Below, one piece after another: positions 25,021 to 36,649 of a stretch of DNA of 64,000 nt (positions are counted from its first letter, which is position 1; every line of letters begins with the position of its first letter). Position numbers and translations under genes: made by a program. The stretch is from contig OX419759.1 of the NCBI GenBank assembly GCA_948567375.1, forward strand, positions 38,592,593 to 38,656,592, given 5' to 3'. The notes beneath the pieces are model-generated. The model was given only the letters and a program-made list of their open reading frames with translations. It searched no databases and was not told where the DNA came from. Source of the stretch: Lunularia cruciata. Taxonomy: Eukaryota; Streptophyta; Marchantiopsida; Lunulariales; Lunulariaceae.

Positions 25021-25685
25021 GAGAAATAATTTAAGAACATGAGGAAGATACTACACGAGAGCTATGGAGCTAGTTCTTGATGGCAAAAAATTATTTTTTG
25101 GTTATCTCAAAGAGGAATACCAAGAGATTTTGGGTGATACATAACAGTACACATGGTGAGAGACTGTTCATAAGCAAGTATGGTCAATGGATTCAAACTT
25201 TCTAAACAATCATATGAGAAACAAATACAGATTGTCATATTGTAATCTTCATAGGATAGGAGACATGAAGAGAAACACACAATTTAACACTCAACCTACG
25301 ATGCCCCAAAAGAGCACCTTGACTATATATTATATAGCAAAGTGGACACCACCAACAGAAGCTCCACCCTTGGATCAGATACATCTATTGGTGACTTGTA
25401 AGCAAGTTATGCCCTTAGACGGGTTGCATGCATGGGTGACATGTCGGTTCTGGTCGACATACTATCTGGTTGGTCAAACCATCTTTGACCAGAAGAAATC
25501 TTTAAGGAATCTTCTTGTATGAATCTCCAAATCGTGTGGGTGAGGTACCGTTGGAAAGCTCTCAACAAGACAAACCTAAGGGAGGGAAGGCCAACATTTC
25601 TTTTGTTGTGGGGAAAATGTGCCCAATTTCAAGGCCAAATTCATCCGTTTAGTCCCCCAAAATTGGCTCTAAAGTTTCTAGGCTA

Positions 25686-25967
25686 TTTTTGGCTCTTGCC
25701 CTATAAGTAGAAGTCCTCTTTTGGTGACACCTCTATCTGAACTACCTAGCCCATCATGCATAACATCTTTCTAGATGTTACCAAGCCGATGTCCATCTTT
25801 AGATAATATGTCTAGCTTTTGGTATTACAAATTTAAACTATTTTTGGCTTAATAGAAGTACTCTTTTAGTTACAAAAGAGTACTTCTACTAACTAATTTT
25901 ACCATCCTTCAAGATGTTACCAAGCCAATTTTAAACTCTAGATGATATGTCTAGCTATTGGTATTAC
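25686..25967 (+). repeat. two copies of a ~140-bp LTR-like unit (R unit)
   Basis: Units about 25686-25831 and 25842-25967 each contain TTACCAAGCC and end CTAGCT(A/T)TTGGTATTACA. The second has an internal perfect inverted repeat AGAAGTACTCTTTT / AAAAGAGTACTTCT. Related units occur at 43957-44099 (+) and 47309-47612 (-). Upstream sequence back to about 25363 also matches, in reverse, about 47620-47905. Confidence 0.75.
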
Positions 25968-25979
25968 ACATATTAGAGT

Positions 25980-27020
25980 TTTAAGAAATTTGGTTGATGA
26001 GATTGAACCACATGTGCCGATTATGTATGATGGTTGTATGTTAGAAAAAGAGTGGAGTAAGAGAAATGTGTAGTTGTAGTTTTACATAGATTTGCACACA
26101 ATTCACCATTGAGAACTCTTTGTGATCTATATTGTCTTGGTGAATCGATTATAGTTCAATACATTGGTATTATAGTTGGAATATTCACAAAAAAAGACAA
26201 AATGTACTCTAAATACATCGAAGTGCCTACAATAGCAAAATGTTTTGAGAGCATGTCAAATTTTGCATAAATATGTGGAATTCCAAAAATCATTGGTTGT
26301 ATAGATGGTACACATATCAAACTGAAAATCAAACCAACTATGAGGTTTTATCCTCAGCACTATAGGATAAGACACTCAAATTACTTTGTTTTGCTGCAAG
26401 GCATTTGTGATGTGGATCTTTAGTTTCGGTACTTGTGTCGTACAATGCTTGGATCTGCTCATGATGCTACACACTTACAACAGTCCAACTTATATTAGGT
26501 GATGGAATCAAGGATAGCTCTCACTCAACCAACACTCATTTTGCCACAAGAAAACCATACAACACAAATGATTCCACCATTGATCCTTGGAGATACATCT
26601 TATCCACTATGTCAATGGTTATTGAAATGTTGGCATCAACATTCACATCAAGGAGAACCTATGAAAAATAGATTTGACAACCATACATCAAAATCACGTG
26701 TATGTGTGGAAAATGCATTTGGTCAATTGAAAGGTAGGTGGAGCATATTGAAGGACTATCCAATGTGATTGGAAGTTGTTCCAAGAGTGACACTTGCATG
26801 TGAAATCGTACACAACTTTGTAATTCAACAAGAAGAACTATTACCTATTGACGTTAATGTAGTGGATGAGCACATGAATGGAGCACATATTTTGCCACTT
26901 CCAGGATCCGTAGCAAATAAATGGAGTACAACAAGAGGTGAATTAGTAAGAGCAACTTTGTACAAGCAATTCAAAAGTACTCATGCTCATCTAGATATAA
27001 CAAATGTAGTTTGTATGTGA
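25980..27020 (+). pseudogene. PIF/Harbinger transposase (DDE_4 type), degraded
   Basis: Reading across stops and frameshifts gives IGCIDGTHIK (first catalytic Asp, about 26290-26320), RHSNYFVLLQGICDVD, GDTSYPLCQW (second Asp, about 26596-26626) and SRVCVENAFGQLKGRWSIL (catalytic Glu, about 26695-26755). The continuous open stretch is 26499-27020 apart from one stop at 26766. The order D, D, E with these contexts is that of HARBI1/PIF transposases, which cut and paste DNA together with a Myb-like partner. In-frame stops make the gene dead. The partner lies downstream on the other strand. Confidence 0.85.
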
Positions 27021-27029
27021 AGGTATTTA

Positions 27030-28140
27030 CTTACTCAAGATGGTGGTCCATGTTGGTTGTTTTTCAAGATTTCAAGCTCCATTCATTTCAATTCAATCAT
27101 TTGACTCATTAAATCCATCTTGCATTGTTTTTGAACCATAATGAAGTCAAATTTATGATCATCTTGCAAGGATCTCATCTCATTTGCTTCCTTGACTACT
27201 TGAGTAAATTCAAGCATACACTTTTGCATTCCATCTTCACTTTCCTTTGATACTCTTTGCTTTTTATTAGGCTTTCCAACAACACCAGGTTGAGCACAAG
27301 CTTTTGTCTTTGGACTGATTGTGCTCTAATTAGCATTTCTCTCTATAGAGGTTGTAGAGACTTGTGGTATTTCTTTCTCATCATTAGATATCATAGCATC
27401 CATATATGATTGTTCAGTTTGATTTATATGAGATGCTTCCTCACTCCCATCAGTAGTTTCATCAGTCAAGTCTACAAACCCTTACTCACTAGTTATTAAA
27501 GTATTAATACCACCATCACATGCTCCTAGAATACCTTGTTCTTTGGGTGAACCACCTCTAATTTTGTGCATCTATTCATAGAACTCTCATGAACTGGGTT
27601 TTGTGCTTGTGGTTTGTTTTCCATTCTCAACTTTGTATTTTTTAACTAAAGCATCAAGCTTGTTCCTAAGAATCTATGGCTCATAAGGTGGTGTTATACC
27701 AATAGCTTCATTGAAAATATTAGCAAACATCCTCCATTGATCCTGACTTACATTGCCTTGGTTACAATGATTAAAATAAATGCTTTCATACATATCCAAA
27801 AAAGGCTTCACGTGACTAGAAATTCACTTCACTTTAGCACTCTTTGGATCAAAAACACTTATAAACACAATTGACAATAATAGACAAAAAATCACCATAA
27901 TGTTCTTTTAGTGTAGTATCTCAATCTACATAATGAAATAGTGAAAATCATACCTCTCACAAGAGCATCCTTTGATATTAATTTCTTCTTTTTTGCACCA
28001 AGATTCTTTTTGGATGGAGCTTGTGAATCTCTCACCATTGTATTTGGTTCTATAGGTAGAAGAGTTCTTGAGGCATTCTCATTTTGTGCAATCTCTTCCA
28101 TTCTTCTATGCAAAATCAAAAACATACATAGAGAATTTTA
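27030..28140 (-). pseudogene. Harbinger second protein, Myb/SANT-like, degraded
   Basis: On the minus strand from about 27760 to 27540 the frame reads QDQWRMFANIFNEAIGITPP, then ILRNKLDALVKKYKVENGKQ, with interrupting stops. This is the Myb/SANT-like pattern of the DNA-binding accessory protein of plant PIF/Harbinger elements. The part nearer 28100 encodes a Lys-rich stretch. It converges on the transposase at 25980-27020. Known partners are needed for transposition; this copy cannot work because of the stops. Confidence 0.65.
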
Positions 28141-28307
28141 GTTTTGCATAGAACTTTCAGACCTAAATGCTTTCATTTTTAAGTCACCCATGACAAGCAC
28201 TAAATAACGTTCAATTCAAACTATAAAGGAGTACAATAGGTCCAAAAGTGAAAAAGTGAAAACACATTACATTTTGCATCCAATCTTGAAGGTCAAAAAT
28301 CAAAATC

Positions 28308-29043
28308 AAAGATGTATTTGCTTAGAAAGATGAAAGACTTTGTATCCTTAAGATTGGAAGTCAAAAGGCTCACTTTTGGGAAAACTTAAACTTGTCATAG
28401 AAAGTGAATTTCAATATTCTATCACCCAACTAGGAAAATTCCCGGTTTGAAAGGGCTCAAATAGAGCTAGAAGGCTACTTCACATGGCTCAATGATGTAT
28501 GTCAATTTTGATGTCCATCAACCTTTAAAGCATTGACGGAATGAGTATCTTAATGTGTCTATGGGAGTGCATAGGCCCGACTGTTAACTTAAATGTATGG
28601 TAACCTCATATGTATACTTGCAATGGCAGGTCACTTTGGATTATTGATGGGCACTGACAGGTAATTGGTTCTTGAACTAGAGTATGTCAAGGAAAGAGAG
28701 AAGTGTTTACAAATATTAATATCTTTTGACTCACCCATTTGTTTTGAACAAAAGAGGGTTCATCAGATTCAATTTTCAGTACTTCATATATTCAAGATGG
28801 ATTTTTATGATCTCATGTTTTTTTGGTTAATAGAGTTTGAAACAAAGATCTCATGGAGTCAGTCACATCATTGAGTCAAAGATGTATTTGCTTGGAAAGT
28901 CAAAAGACTTGGTCTCACAAAGCCTAAAAGTTCTTGAGAAAACTTAAACATATCATAGAAAGGGAATTTTGACATTTCTATTGCATGTTGTATCAACCTG
29001 ACCCGTTCACCTAGAAAATTCCTGGTTCAAATGGAGCTAGAGC
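28308..29043. repeat. right copy of the ~410-bp direct repeat, with a flanking duplication
   Basis: 28478-28890 matches 24605-25020. It is itself flanked by two related stretches (28308-28470 and 28880-29043) that share AGATGTATTTGCTT, AACTTAAAC and CATAGAAAG. Confidence 0.7.
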
Positions 29044-29058
29044 TGTCTAACAAATAGA

Positions 29059-29346
29059 CTCCGGCAGAGCAATTGAATTTCATGCAAACCTGATGTGCAT
29101 ATCAGCTCCATTAGTGCTTTGTCAAAATCATGGTTGCCAAACTTTGTCTTTTAGTGTGCAACCAAAGCCCTAGAGAGCCATGTGAATCAAGTAAGAGCCG
29201 CTTGACTTATAGGCTCCGGCAGAGGGTTTGCACATCAGGCAGACCCGCATGCATACAAGCTCTATTAGCACTCTGACAAAATCATTGTTGCCGAACCTTA
29301 TCTTTTAGTGGACCACCGGAGCCCAAAAGAGCCATGTGAATCAGGT
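29059..29346. repeat. ~150-bp tandem duplication
   Basis: Two diverged copies (about 29059-29192 and 29211-29346) share CTCCGGCAGAG, GACAAAATCAT or TCAAAATCATGGTTGCC, and end GAGCCATGTGAATCA. Confidence 0.8.
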
Positions 29347-29505
29347 AAGAATTGTGTTACCTCGTTTTTGTCCCAAGCTCCAATCAAATTTCATCAGCCG
29401 TTAGTAGATGCTCGTCGTCCCCATGGGGCAAGGGCAATCTCACTTGTTGTCTCCAGTCCTCTACTTTGTGACCAAGTCAGATTTTGCAAATGGCTAGCAA
29501 AAACA

Positions 29506-29664
29506 CCATCTGCTATCAAATGAGAATTTTGATATTAAGGCGGATTTGATATGCCGCTAAAGATCACTTTAGTGGCATATCAAAAACCCTAAACCCTAAA
29601 CCATCGGCTATCAAATGAGAATTTTGATATTAAGGCGGATTTGATATGCCGCTAAAGATCACTT
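29506..29664. repeat. 64-bp direct duplication around a telomere-like motif
   Basis: 29506-29569 and 29601-29664 match with one difference and carry the tip of the foldback element below. Between them is CCCTAAACCCTAAA (29587-29600), two units of the plant telomere repeat. The first copy continues into an imperfect hairpin (TTTGATATGCCGCTAAA / TTTAGTGGCATATCAAA). Confidence 0.88.
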
Positions 29665-30713
29665 GAGGAGAAATCATAATCTATTATTATAGAGTAAGAT
29701 ATAATTCATGTTTTGATTTACTTCCATCCAAAATGCAATGAGAATACCCTTGAACCCAAATTATAAAAAGAATACCGTTGAATTTGGGAATTAAATTTAC
29801 CAGTAGTTTGATATTTTTATTCTTTTCAATTAAAAATTTCTTATCTCTAATCGTTAATGTGTTGTATGGCTTCTGATCATAGTAAACATATACAAGAGGC
29901 ATTTAAGATACATTCTCACTTTCCTCTATAGAGGAACGTGAGAATCATGAGAATGATGATTCATGGACAACCAAAGAAGAAAAGAAGTTTATAAATTAAG
30001 ATGGACAAAAATTTTACTTGAGAGATTTTGTTACCAATAATAATATTAAATAAATATGTTTTTATTTTTATTTTTATAATTTATGAAGTAAAGAGTTTAT
30101 TATGAATTATTTTGTTTTGTATTTAGACATCTAAGAAATGCATTCAATCCAATCAAAATTTTATAGATTTATTTATCTATAAATAATTTATAACTATAAT
30201 TATAACATGAATACAATATGAATTACACAACAAATACATGTTCTAGATGCCTAAATGCAACAAAACAATCCAAAGAAATTTTAGTAAACAACTCTTTATT
30301 CTAAAGCTCGTATATTCTAAAAATCTTCAAGTATATATCTATATTCAGTATTATCATTAAAATATTCTTGACTCTCAATTTCTTCAATCTTAATTTATAG
30401 ACATTTCTTCTTCTTCAGTTGTCCATGATGTCCTCCCTAAAGCCTCAGGCGAGAATGTACCTTAAATGCCTTAGTATATGTGTATATGCTTAATGTGATC
30501 AAAAGGCACATAACACATGAATGACTAAAGATGAGAAACTTGTAGTTGAAAAGAAGAAAAATGTAAAAATATATGGTAAATTTACTTTCTTAATTCAATT
30601 ATATTCTCGTTGCAAGTTGGAAGGAATTAAATTAAAACGTATATTATGTCTTACTTTATATTAATAGATTATGATTTCTGTAGTTATCCATGACCGCACA
30701 TGAAATCCGCCTT
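29632..30713. mobile_element. foldback / long-TIR non-autonomous DNA element
   Basis: The ends AAGGCGGATTT and AAATCCGCCTT are inverted, and the inverted similarity continues inward for about 430-480 bases on each side. For example AAATCATAATCTATTATTAT (left) matches ATTAATAGATTATGATTT (right), and TTCATGGACAACCAAAGAAG (left) matches the reverse of CTTCTTCAGTTGTCCATGAT (right). A short unpaired middle is AT-rich. Flanking ATT on both sides (29629-29631 and 30714-30716) may be a 3-bp target duplication. No protein is encoded. The class could be PIF/Harbinger or another TIR family; the ends alone do not decide. Confidence 0.75.
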
Positions 30714-30718
30714 ATTAC

Positions 30719-33700
30719 CGGAACTCTCCTTTGAATTGTACTCTAGTGTGAACATTGGAGAAACTTATAAGGAGAGGACATTGTTTATGAATATAATCTC
30801 TACGTTCATAATGCATTGTACTCGTACTTACTTATTGAGTAGTGATTATAGTTATATTTATGCTGGTTAGATGAGTAAAAATACAATTGAACACCTTGTA
30901 ATTATGAGTTAAAATTTCATAAACATTTAGAAATGAAAGATTCTTTGGTTCTTTGTTCAAGTTTTGAGCGTGCCCTAGAAGCAATATTTGAGATTGTAGC
31001 AATTTGGTCTGTTTACAAATATAATACATTGGATTATCTTATGGAATATTATTCTACACATCAACAAATTATGCTTTACGGAGATATTTACTCTGATCAA
31101 AATGATTTTGTCTCCATTAATTATAAAATAATTTGGATTCCTACTCCATCAATCATCAAGTATTTATGTTGATAGATGTTACATCATATATTCTATAGAA
31201 ATTGAATAAGTAAGTTTGCTTGTACCATGGTGGTAGGTATATTTTAGCTCTTTTATAGTATATGGTTTTCCTGATCAATATTTAAGTAAGTTAGGATGAT
31301 AAAAAACAATACTTTAAGATTTTAATGATTGAGTGGAAGTTGAATTGGAACATATTTGAATAATTTGATGCAATATAGAGAAAATAAAATAAAATGAAGA
31401 GTCAATATTTTTATTTGAATGACTAAATGCTAAAAATTCAATTTCAAGAAAAGAATGTTTAACATCCATAAATCAATCGGAAAAGGTAATTTCAAAGGGA
31501 GAGTTTATTTGCAAAGAAGAGATACTCCTGAATAGCAAGATTTATTAAACTTTGAGTTTAGTCTATTTAGTTGCTACTCATGGTAAAGTTGCTCAAAAAC
31601 ATGAAAAGAAGAAGCTTTTAAAGAAAAGGTGAAAAGATAATATTTTTATGAGAAACAAGGAAAGAGAGATAAGAGGAGAAAAGAGATGAAGAGAAGAATC
31701 AAAAACTACATAACATCTCAACATTACCGTACTATACTGTAACATGAAATTGAGATCGAGCATGTGTTTATGTGGAGAATTGATTATACTGTCCTTGAGT
31801 GAACGATGTGGATGATTATTTATAAGATCCTTGATTGATCTACTTTCATTCCATACTTAATCTCTTAATTCTCATTTATTGGGTATACTTTGATAAGGAG
31901 TAGATCAACAATTGTTGATTAGATCACTTGGTAAGACCTTGATTCTTTTAGAGTCAAAGAAAATCTCAATAAGGAATAAGTATTCTTCACATAGTATCAT
32001 TCTCAAACTATGACATTTCTATATTTTTTCTCATTCAACAAAATTTTATTTTGCCAATTTTTTAAACAAGTCTTTCTTGAAATTTTAATCTCATGAAACT
32101 TAATCTTATTTTTATGAATCCCTAAATTTACAAGAAAAATTCTAATTAATACCTAGTAGATCTAAGAACACCAATAGGTCTTAAAAAAACACCCTCAAGT
32201 AAACCTTTGTGCAAGCCAAAATATTACAAGCATATCTTGGTTTTCACAATCTTTTCTACAAAATCTGAAAGCTAACTCCAAGAATGGAAGCAAACCTCAA
32301 GCATGCAAAAACAAGTACAAAGTAAAGCTCAACATCATAATATAACAAATCCCAATCAAAATCTTCATTTTTTGAGCAATCCTTGAGGTCAATGGCAAAC
32401 TCAAGCAAATATAATACATCTTAAATAGAATCAAATAAACCCTAGCAATTCCATACCAAACCAACTCTTTATGATCTTTGCATATTTAGAGCTTAAAAAG
32501 CATATCTTAAGTATGTATGAGAATTTTTTTATTATTTAAGAATATTATCATACTTATTTAAGTGAGCTTTGAACTTAGTTATACCAAACTTAGGCTAAAG
32601 GAGTTATGAGAATAAGAGAGTGTAAAGTTATATTGATTGTTGTCTTATCAACAGAGGTATTTTCACTTACACGAGGAGCTACTATAAAGAAGCACTTTTT
32701 TATGAGCATTTCATGGATCATTGGCTATTGTCAGAGATTATACTATTAAGAAATCTCTAACATAGTAATATGTTTATGTCTTTTAGAGACCATTTTCCAT
32801 ATGATTGCTTTGCTTTTAGAAAGTAGGAGGTTTAAAGTTGTATATGAACATGTAATAATGAAAGATTGAGTTGTGAGATATACATTTGTGCAAATGTTAA
32901 GTTGTCTAATGTAGCACAAACCTTTTCCAAAGGTAGTTGATTTGGAATAATGAGAGTATGATCAAGGAAACATGTATTGGATTTGTTTTCACTCATTTAC
33001 CTCTTTGTAGATGAAGATGTGGGTCAAGGGGCAAAGATTACTAGATTAAGGTTATTTTGTAGAATAGCATGAATAGGATGTCATGAGAAGCAGGCCATGT
33101 TAGCTCAATGGATATCATCACGGAGCATCTCAAGCGGGGTCGTTATTGCGCTCCTGGAAAACACGCTGGCCCAACGTTAAGGAACATCTAAAATATTTGA
33201 GGTTTTTAAACCCTTGTTCTCAAAATGGTTTATGCAAGTTTCAAATTTATGATAAAATGAGCTCAAATTTATGAACCTATTTTGGAAAGCTATTCTGATC
33301 CATGAATCATTAAATCTAAACTCTATCAAAATTCATTAAACCCTAATATGGGCTGAATGAGCTATTGATTCAACTAAAAACTACTGAATTGCATTAAAAA
33401 AAAGACTTACCTTTGAAGGTCTTCTAAGAAAATTGTAACAATAAGTGGTTTTGAACTTAAGGTTTTTGGTATCCATAAAGATCATGTAAAACTTTATGGT
33501 GCATTTGTAAGGAATATGTGGCATTTATAAAGAATACTTGTAGTTTTTATAGTCTATGTCCCATAGCCATAAATGGGCTAGGGGTCATATTTTCCAAAAC
33601 TTTTAAATACTCATAAGTCTTTCAAGGATTAGGGGACCTCTTAAAAACATTGATTAGAACCTTTAATTAAATTTGAATTTCTTTGACAAGTGTCATTCAA

Positions 33701-33989
33701 GATGTGAGAATTTGAAATGCTTTGTTTCCATCTCTTAATTCCATAATTCCCAATGGAAAATTTATCTTGTTTGCAAGAAGATACAATCCAATGATGCTAT
33801 AGCTCTTTTTGTAAATAATTTTTGATTGAATTTCAAATGCTTCTTCTATTATTGCAAAAAACTCAATTATATGCTTCCTATTCTTGTTGATAACTATAAG
33901 TGATGCAAGTTTAGTTTAGGGCAGTGAGAATGCAACTACAAACTGAGCGGGGAAATGTGGGAACTTAAGTTCTAATTTGGGCTTGCTTG
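30719..33989. other. AT-rich sequence without a recognisable gene
   Basis: Long AT-rich tract with only short open frames. A GC-rich island at about 33088-33185 stands out (see findings). Probably decayed repeat DNA. Confidence 0.4.
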
Positions 33990-35430
33990 ATTCACTATGC
34001 TCCATTTTAGTACTTGGAAACTACTCAAAAGAGAATTGATGAATTAAAAAAGATTGTAGAAGAATGGTTTTAGGATGAGTAGGATTGGGATATAAGGGAT
34101 TGGAGTGAAGTACAAGAAGACATGGATAAAATAGATATGCTTTTGAAATGGTGTTGACTTATCCACAAAAGATGATATTTGAAGGAACATATGCAAATGT
34201 CACAAAATATAGAGTTTTATAAAAACAAATTTTGCTTGATCCTTTTGCATTCAAATAGCTAATGAGAATAGATATATGCTTCTTTGGTAATTTAGTGAAT
34301 TTAGTCAAAGAGCATGATGTCTTTAGAAGAAAGAGGGATCCAAGAAGATACCAAACACCCATATGGTTTCAAGTTGCACTAACATTAGATCTATTTGGAC
34401 ATAATGGAATAGATCCTATGTTGCTATAAGGAATGAACTTATAGGGAATTAGTTTAGGGTCCACAACCAAATTTACTCAAAGAGTAATCATTGGCATACT
34501 TTCTATTATTAGAAAGGAAGTGCAATGAACAAGGAGTGAAGAGAGTGTTAGAATTTCATGTGTTTGCAAAGAAAGTGTTTCCAAGGTGTGTAGGGTTAGT
34601 GGATGTTACTCTCTTTCCTTTGGAACAATGACACACTATTGATGTGGAATTTTACTTCTTTAGTAAGTGCTCTTACTAAATCAATGGTCAGGTAATCTAT
34701 GATGAGAAGCATAGAATTATCCACTTTGCTATAGGTAAAATAATTGCATATTTAGAGCTTTGGTTTTGAAAGTTTAGGGTCTTGAAGATAAACACTTATG
34801 TCTAATGGTGATTGATAAGTGATTCTTGAGTGGATGGATAATAAAAAGTGGGATATTTGCTTAGGAATGCTTGGTTCATATCATGATATGATATGTTAAA
34901 AAATATCAGAGGTTTTGTTGGACCTAAATCACCAAGGCACCTATGCATCACTTGACAACAATCAGTATTTAATAAGAGATGATGGATATGTGCCAATAAT
35001 TCATCTAGTACCTTTGTTCAAACAAGCTAATATGCAAGAAAGGAGGGATTTCAACCACTATGTGGCTTGAACAAGTTCTTTAAATGAACATCGGATTGGT
35101 ATACTAAAAGCACGTTAGCACTCTTTGCAAGTGTTGAAGGTTCAATTAAAAACTACAAAATCTTACTCCTACTTCTTGATTTGGATATCAACATGTGTTA
35201 TATTGCACAAATTTGTAATTAATAGATAAAATCTCTGGGATGATGAAGAGGAATTAGTTAGAGATGAAGTAAATGCTCCACAATTCATGGATGTAGGTGC
35301 ATTGAATTATCCTCACATGGAAGTTGGTGTTTGGAGCATTAGTTATATTAAAGAAGAAACAAGGAAATTAGTTGTAGAGGCTTGCTTGGCAATAAACCAA
35401 GCACTTGGTGGTTATTTGTACAAGCCCTAT
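33990..35430 (+). pseudogene. second Harbinger-like transposase, heavily degraded
   Basis: Read through stops and frameshifts: QTPIWFQVALTLDLFGHNG (about 34350-34410), KFTQRVIIGILSIIRKEVQ (about 34470-34526), FPRCVGLVDVTLFPLE (first Asp, about 34577-34625), QVIYDEKHRIIHFAIG, and NEHRIGILKARLALFASVEG (catalytic Glu, about 35085-35145) followed by a decayed end. This is the helix-turn-helix plus DDE_4 layout of HARBI1-like transposases. It differs in sequence from the copy at 25980 and is related to the relic at 58900-59570. Confidence 0.7.
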
Positions 35431-35989
35431 GAATGAATAAACATAATTATATCACCCAATGTTTTTGAAATATGGTTGATGAAATGGCTTTGTTGAATTT
35501 TGAATGGACCCCTCCTTTCACAATGTGTGGGTTTGCTTGTAGTGGTTTGTGCAGACACAACACATTGGAGGTGGATTTGCTTGGATGCAAGTGGGTTAGT
35601 TGGGTATGCTCAAGTTGAATATGTGCTTGCTTGGTTTGAATATGGGTCTTCTTAGGTTGGGGTTGGATATGCTTGGGTATGGGCATGATTTGCTTGGCTT
35701 TGGGTTGAGGTTGCTCATTTAGTGGATGTTGTCATTCATTTATTGGCTATATTTGCTTGTGTGTGTGTTGATTCAAATTGCTTGTGGATGTCTTGTTGAT
35801 AACAACCAATATATTCTCTAGGAGGGGTTTGTGACTCATGCCAATAAAAGAGGTCATCTATTCACAAGAAGTGGATGTGCACATTTGGAAAATTGGAGGA
35901 TGTGCTTGTGTTAGAAGGAAAATTGGTTGATAATAATCTGAGGCCAATCATGTTGAGGACCAAGAAAAAACAATCAAGGGTCTTTTCAC

Positions 35990-36640
35990 ATAGATGACCA
36001 ATAGTTTAGAGCACAGTAGACTACAAGTAAAGAGGATTTATAGAGATTGGGAAGGAGGCTATTCTTATGAAGGCAAAGATAGAATTCAAGATTTAAAAAG
36101 AGAGTAGACTATGGATAGTGACCATTTATAGAAATTGGAAGAGAGACAATTCCCACAAAGGACTACATAGAAGTCAAGAGTTGCAAAGAAATTAAACTCT
36201 ACAAACAAAGACAATTTCCAAAACTTGGGAGAGAGGCAATTCTTAAAAAGGACCAAATAGAACTCAAGAGTTGAGAGTGAAGTAGACTCTACAAACAAAG
36301 ATGATTTCCAGAAATTGGGAGAGAGACCATTCTCATAGAGAACCGGAGAGAACTCAAGAGTTGACACAAAAGTAGACTTTGCAAAAAGAGATGGTTTCCA
36401 TAAATTAGGATAGGAGTATGCCTCCTATAAAGGATAGAACAAGACTTGAGAGCTGAGAGAGAAGTAGACTCTACAAAAAAGACATTTCTAAAAATCAAGA
36501 GGTCATTCTATAGAAGACCATACAAAACTCAAGAGTTGAGAAGAAAGTAGACTTTGCAAACTTAGATGATTTATAGAAATAAGGAGAGGGGCTAGAGGAC
36601 CAGACAGAAATCAAGAGTATAGTTTCAAAAGAGAGGAGAC
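35990..36640. repeat. minisatellite of ~90-bp units
   Basis: Six to seven diverged units. The phrase (A)CTCAAGAGTTGAGAG recurs at about 36173, 36263, 36353, 36443 and 36526, each followed by AGTAGACT(C/T)T and ATTTCCA(G/T)AAAT. Confidence 0.8.
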
Positions 36641-36649
36641 AAGGGAACT

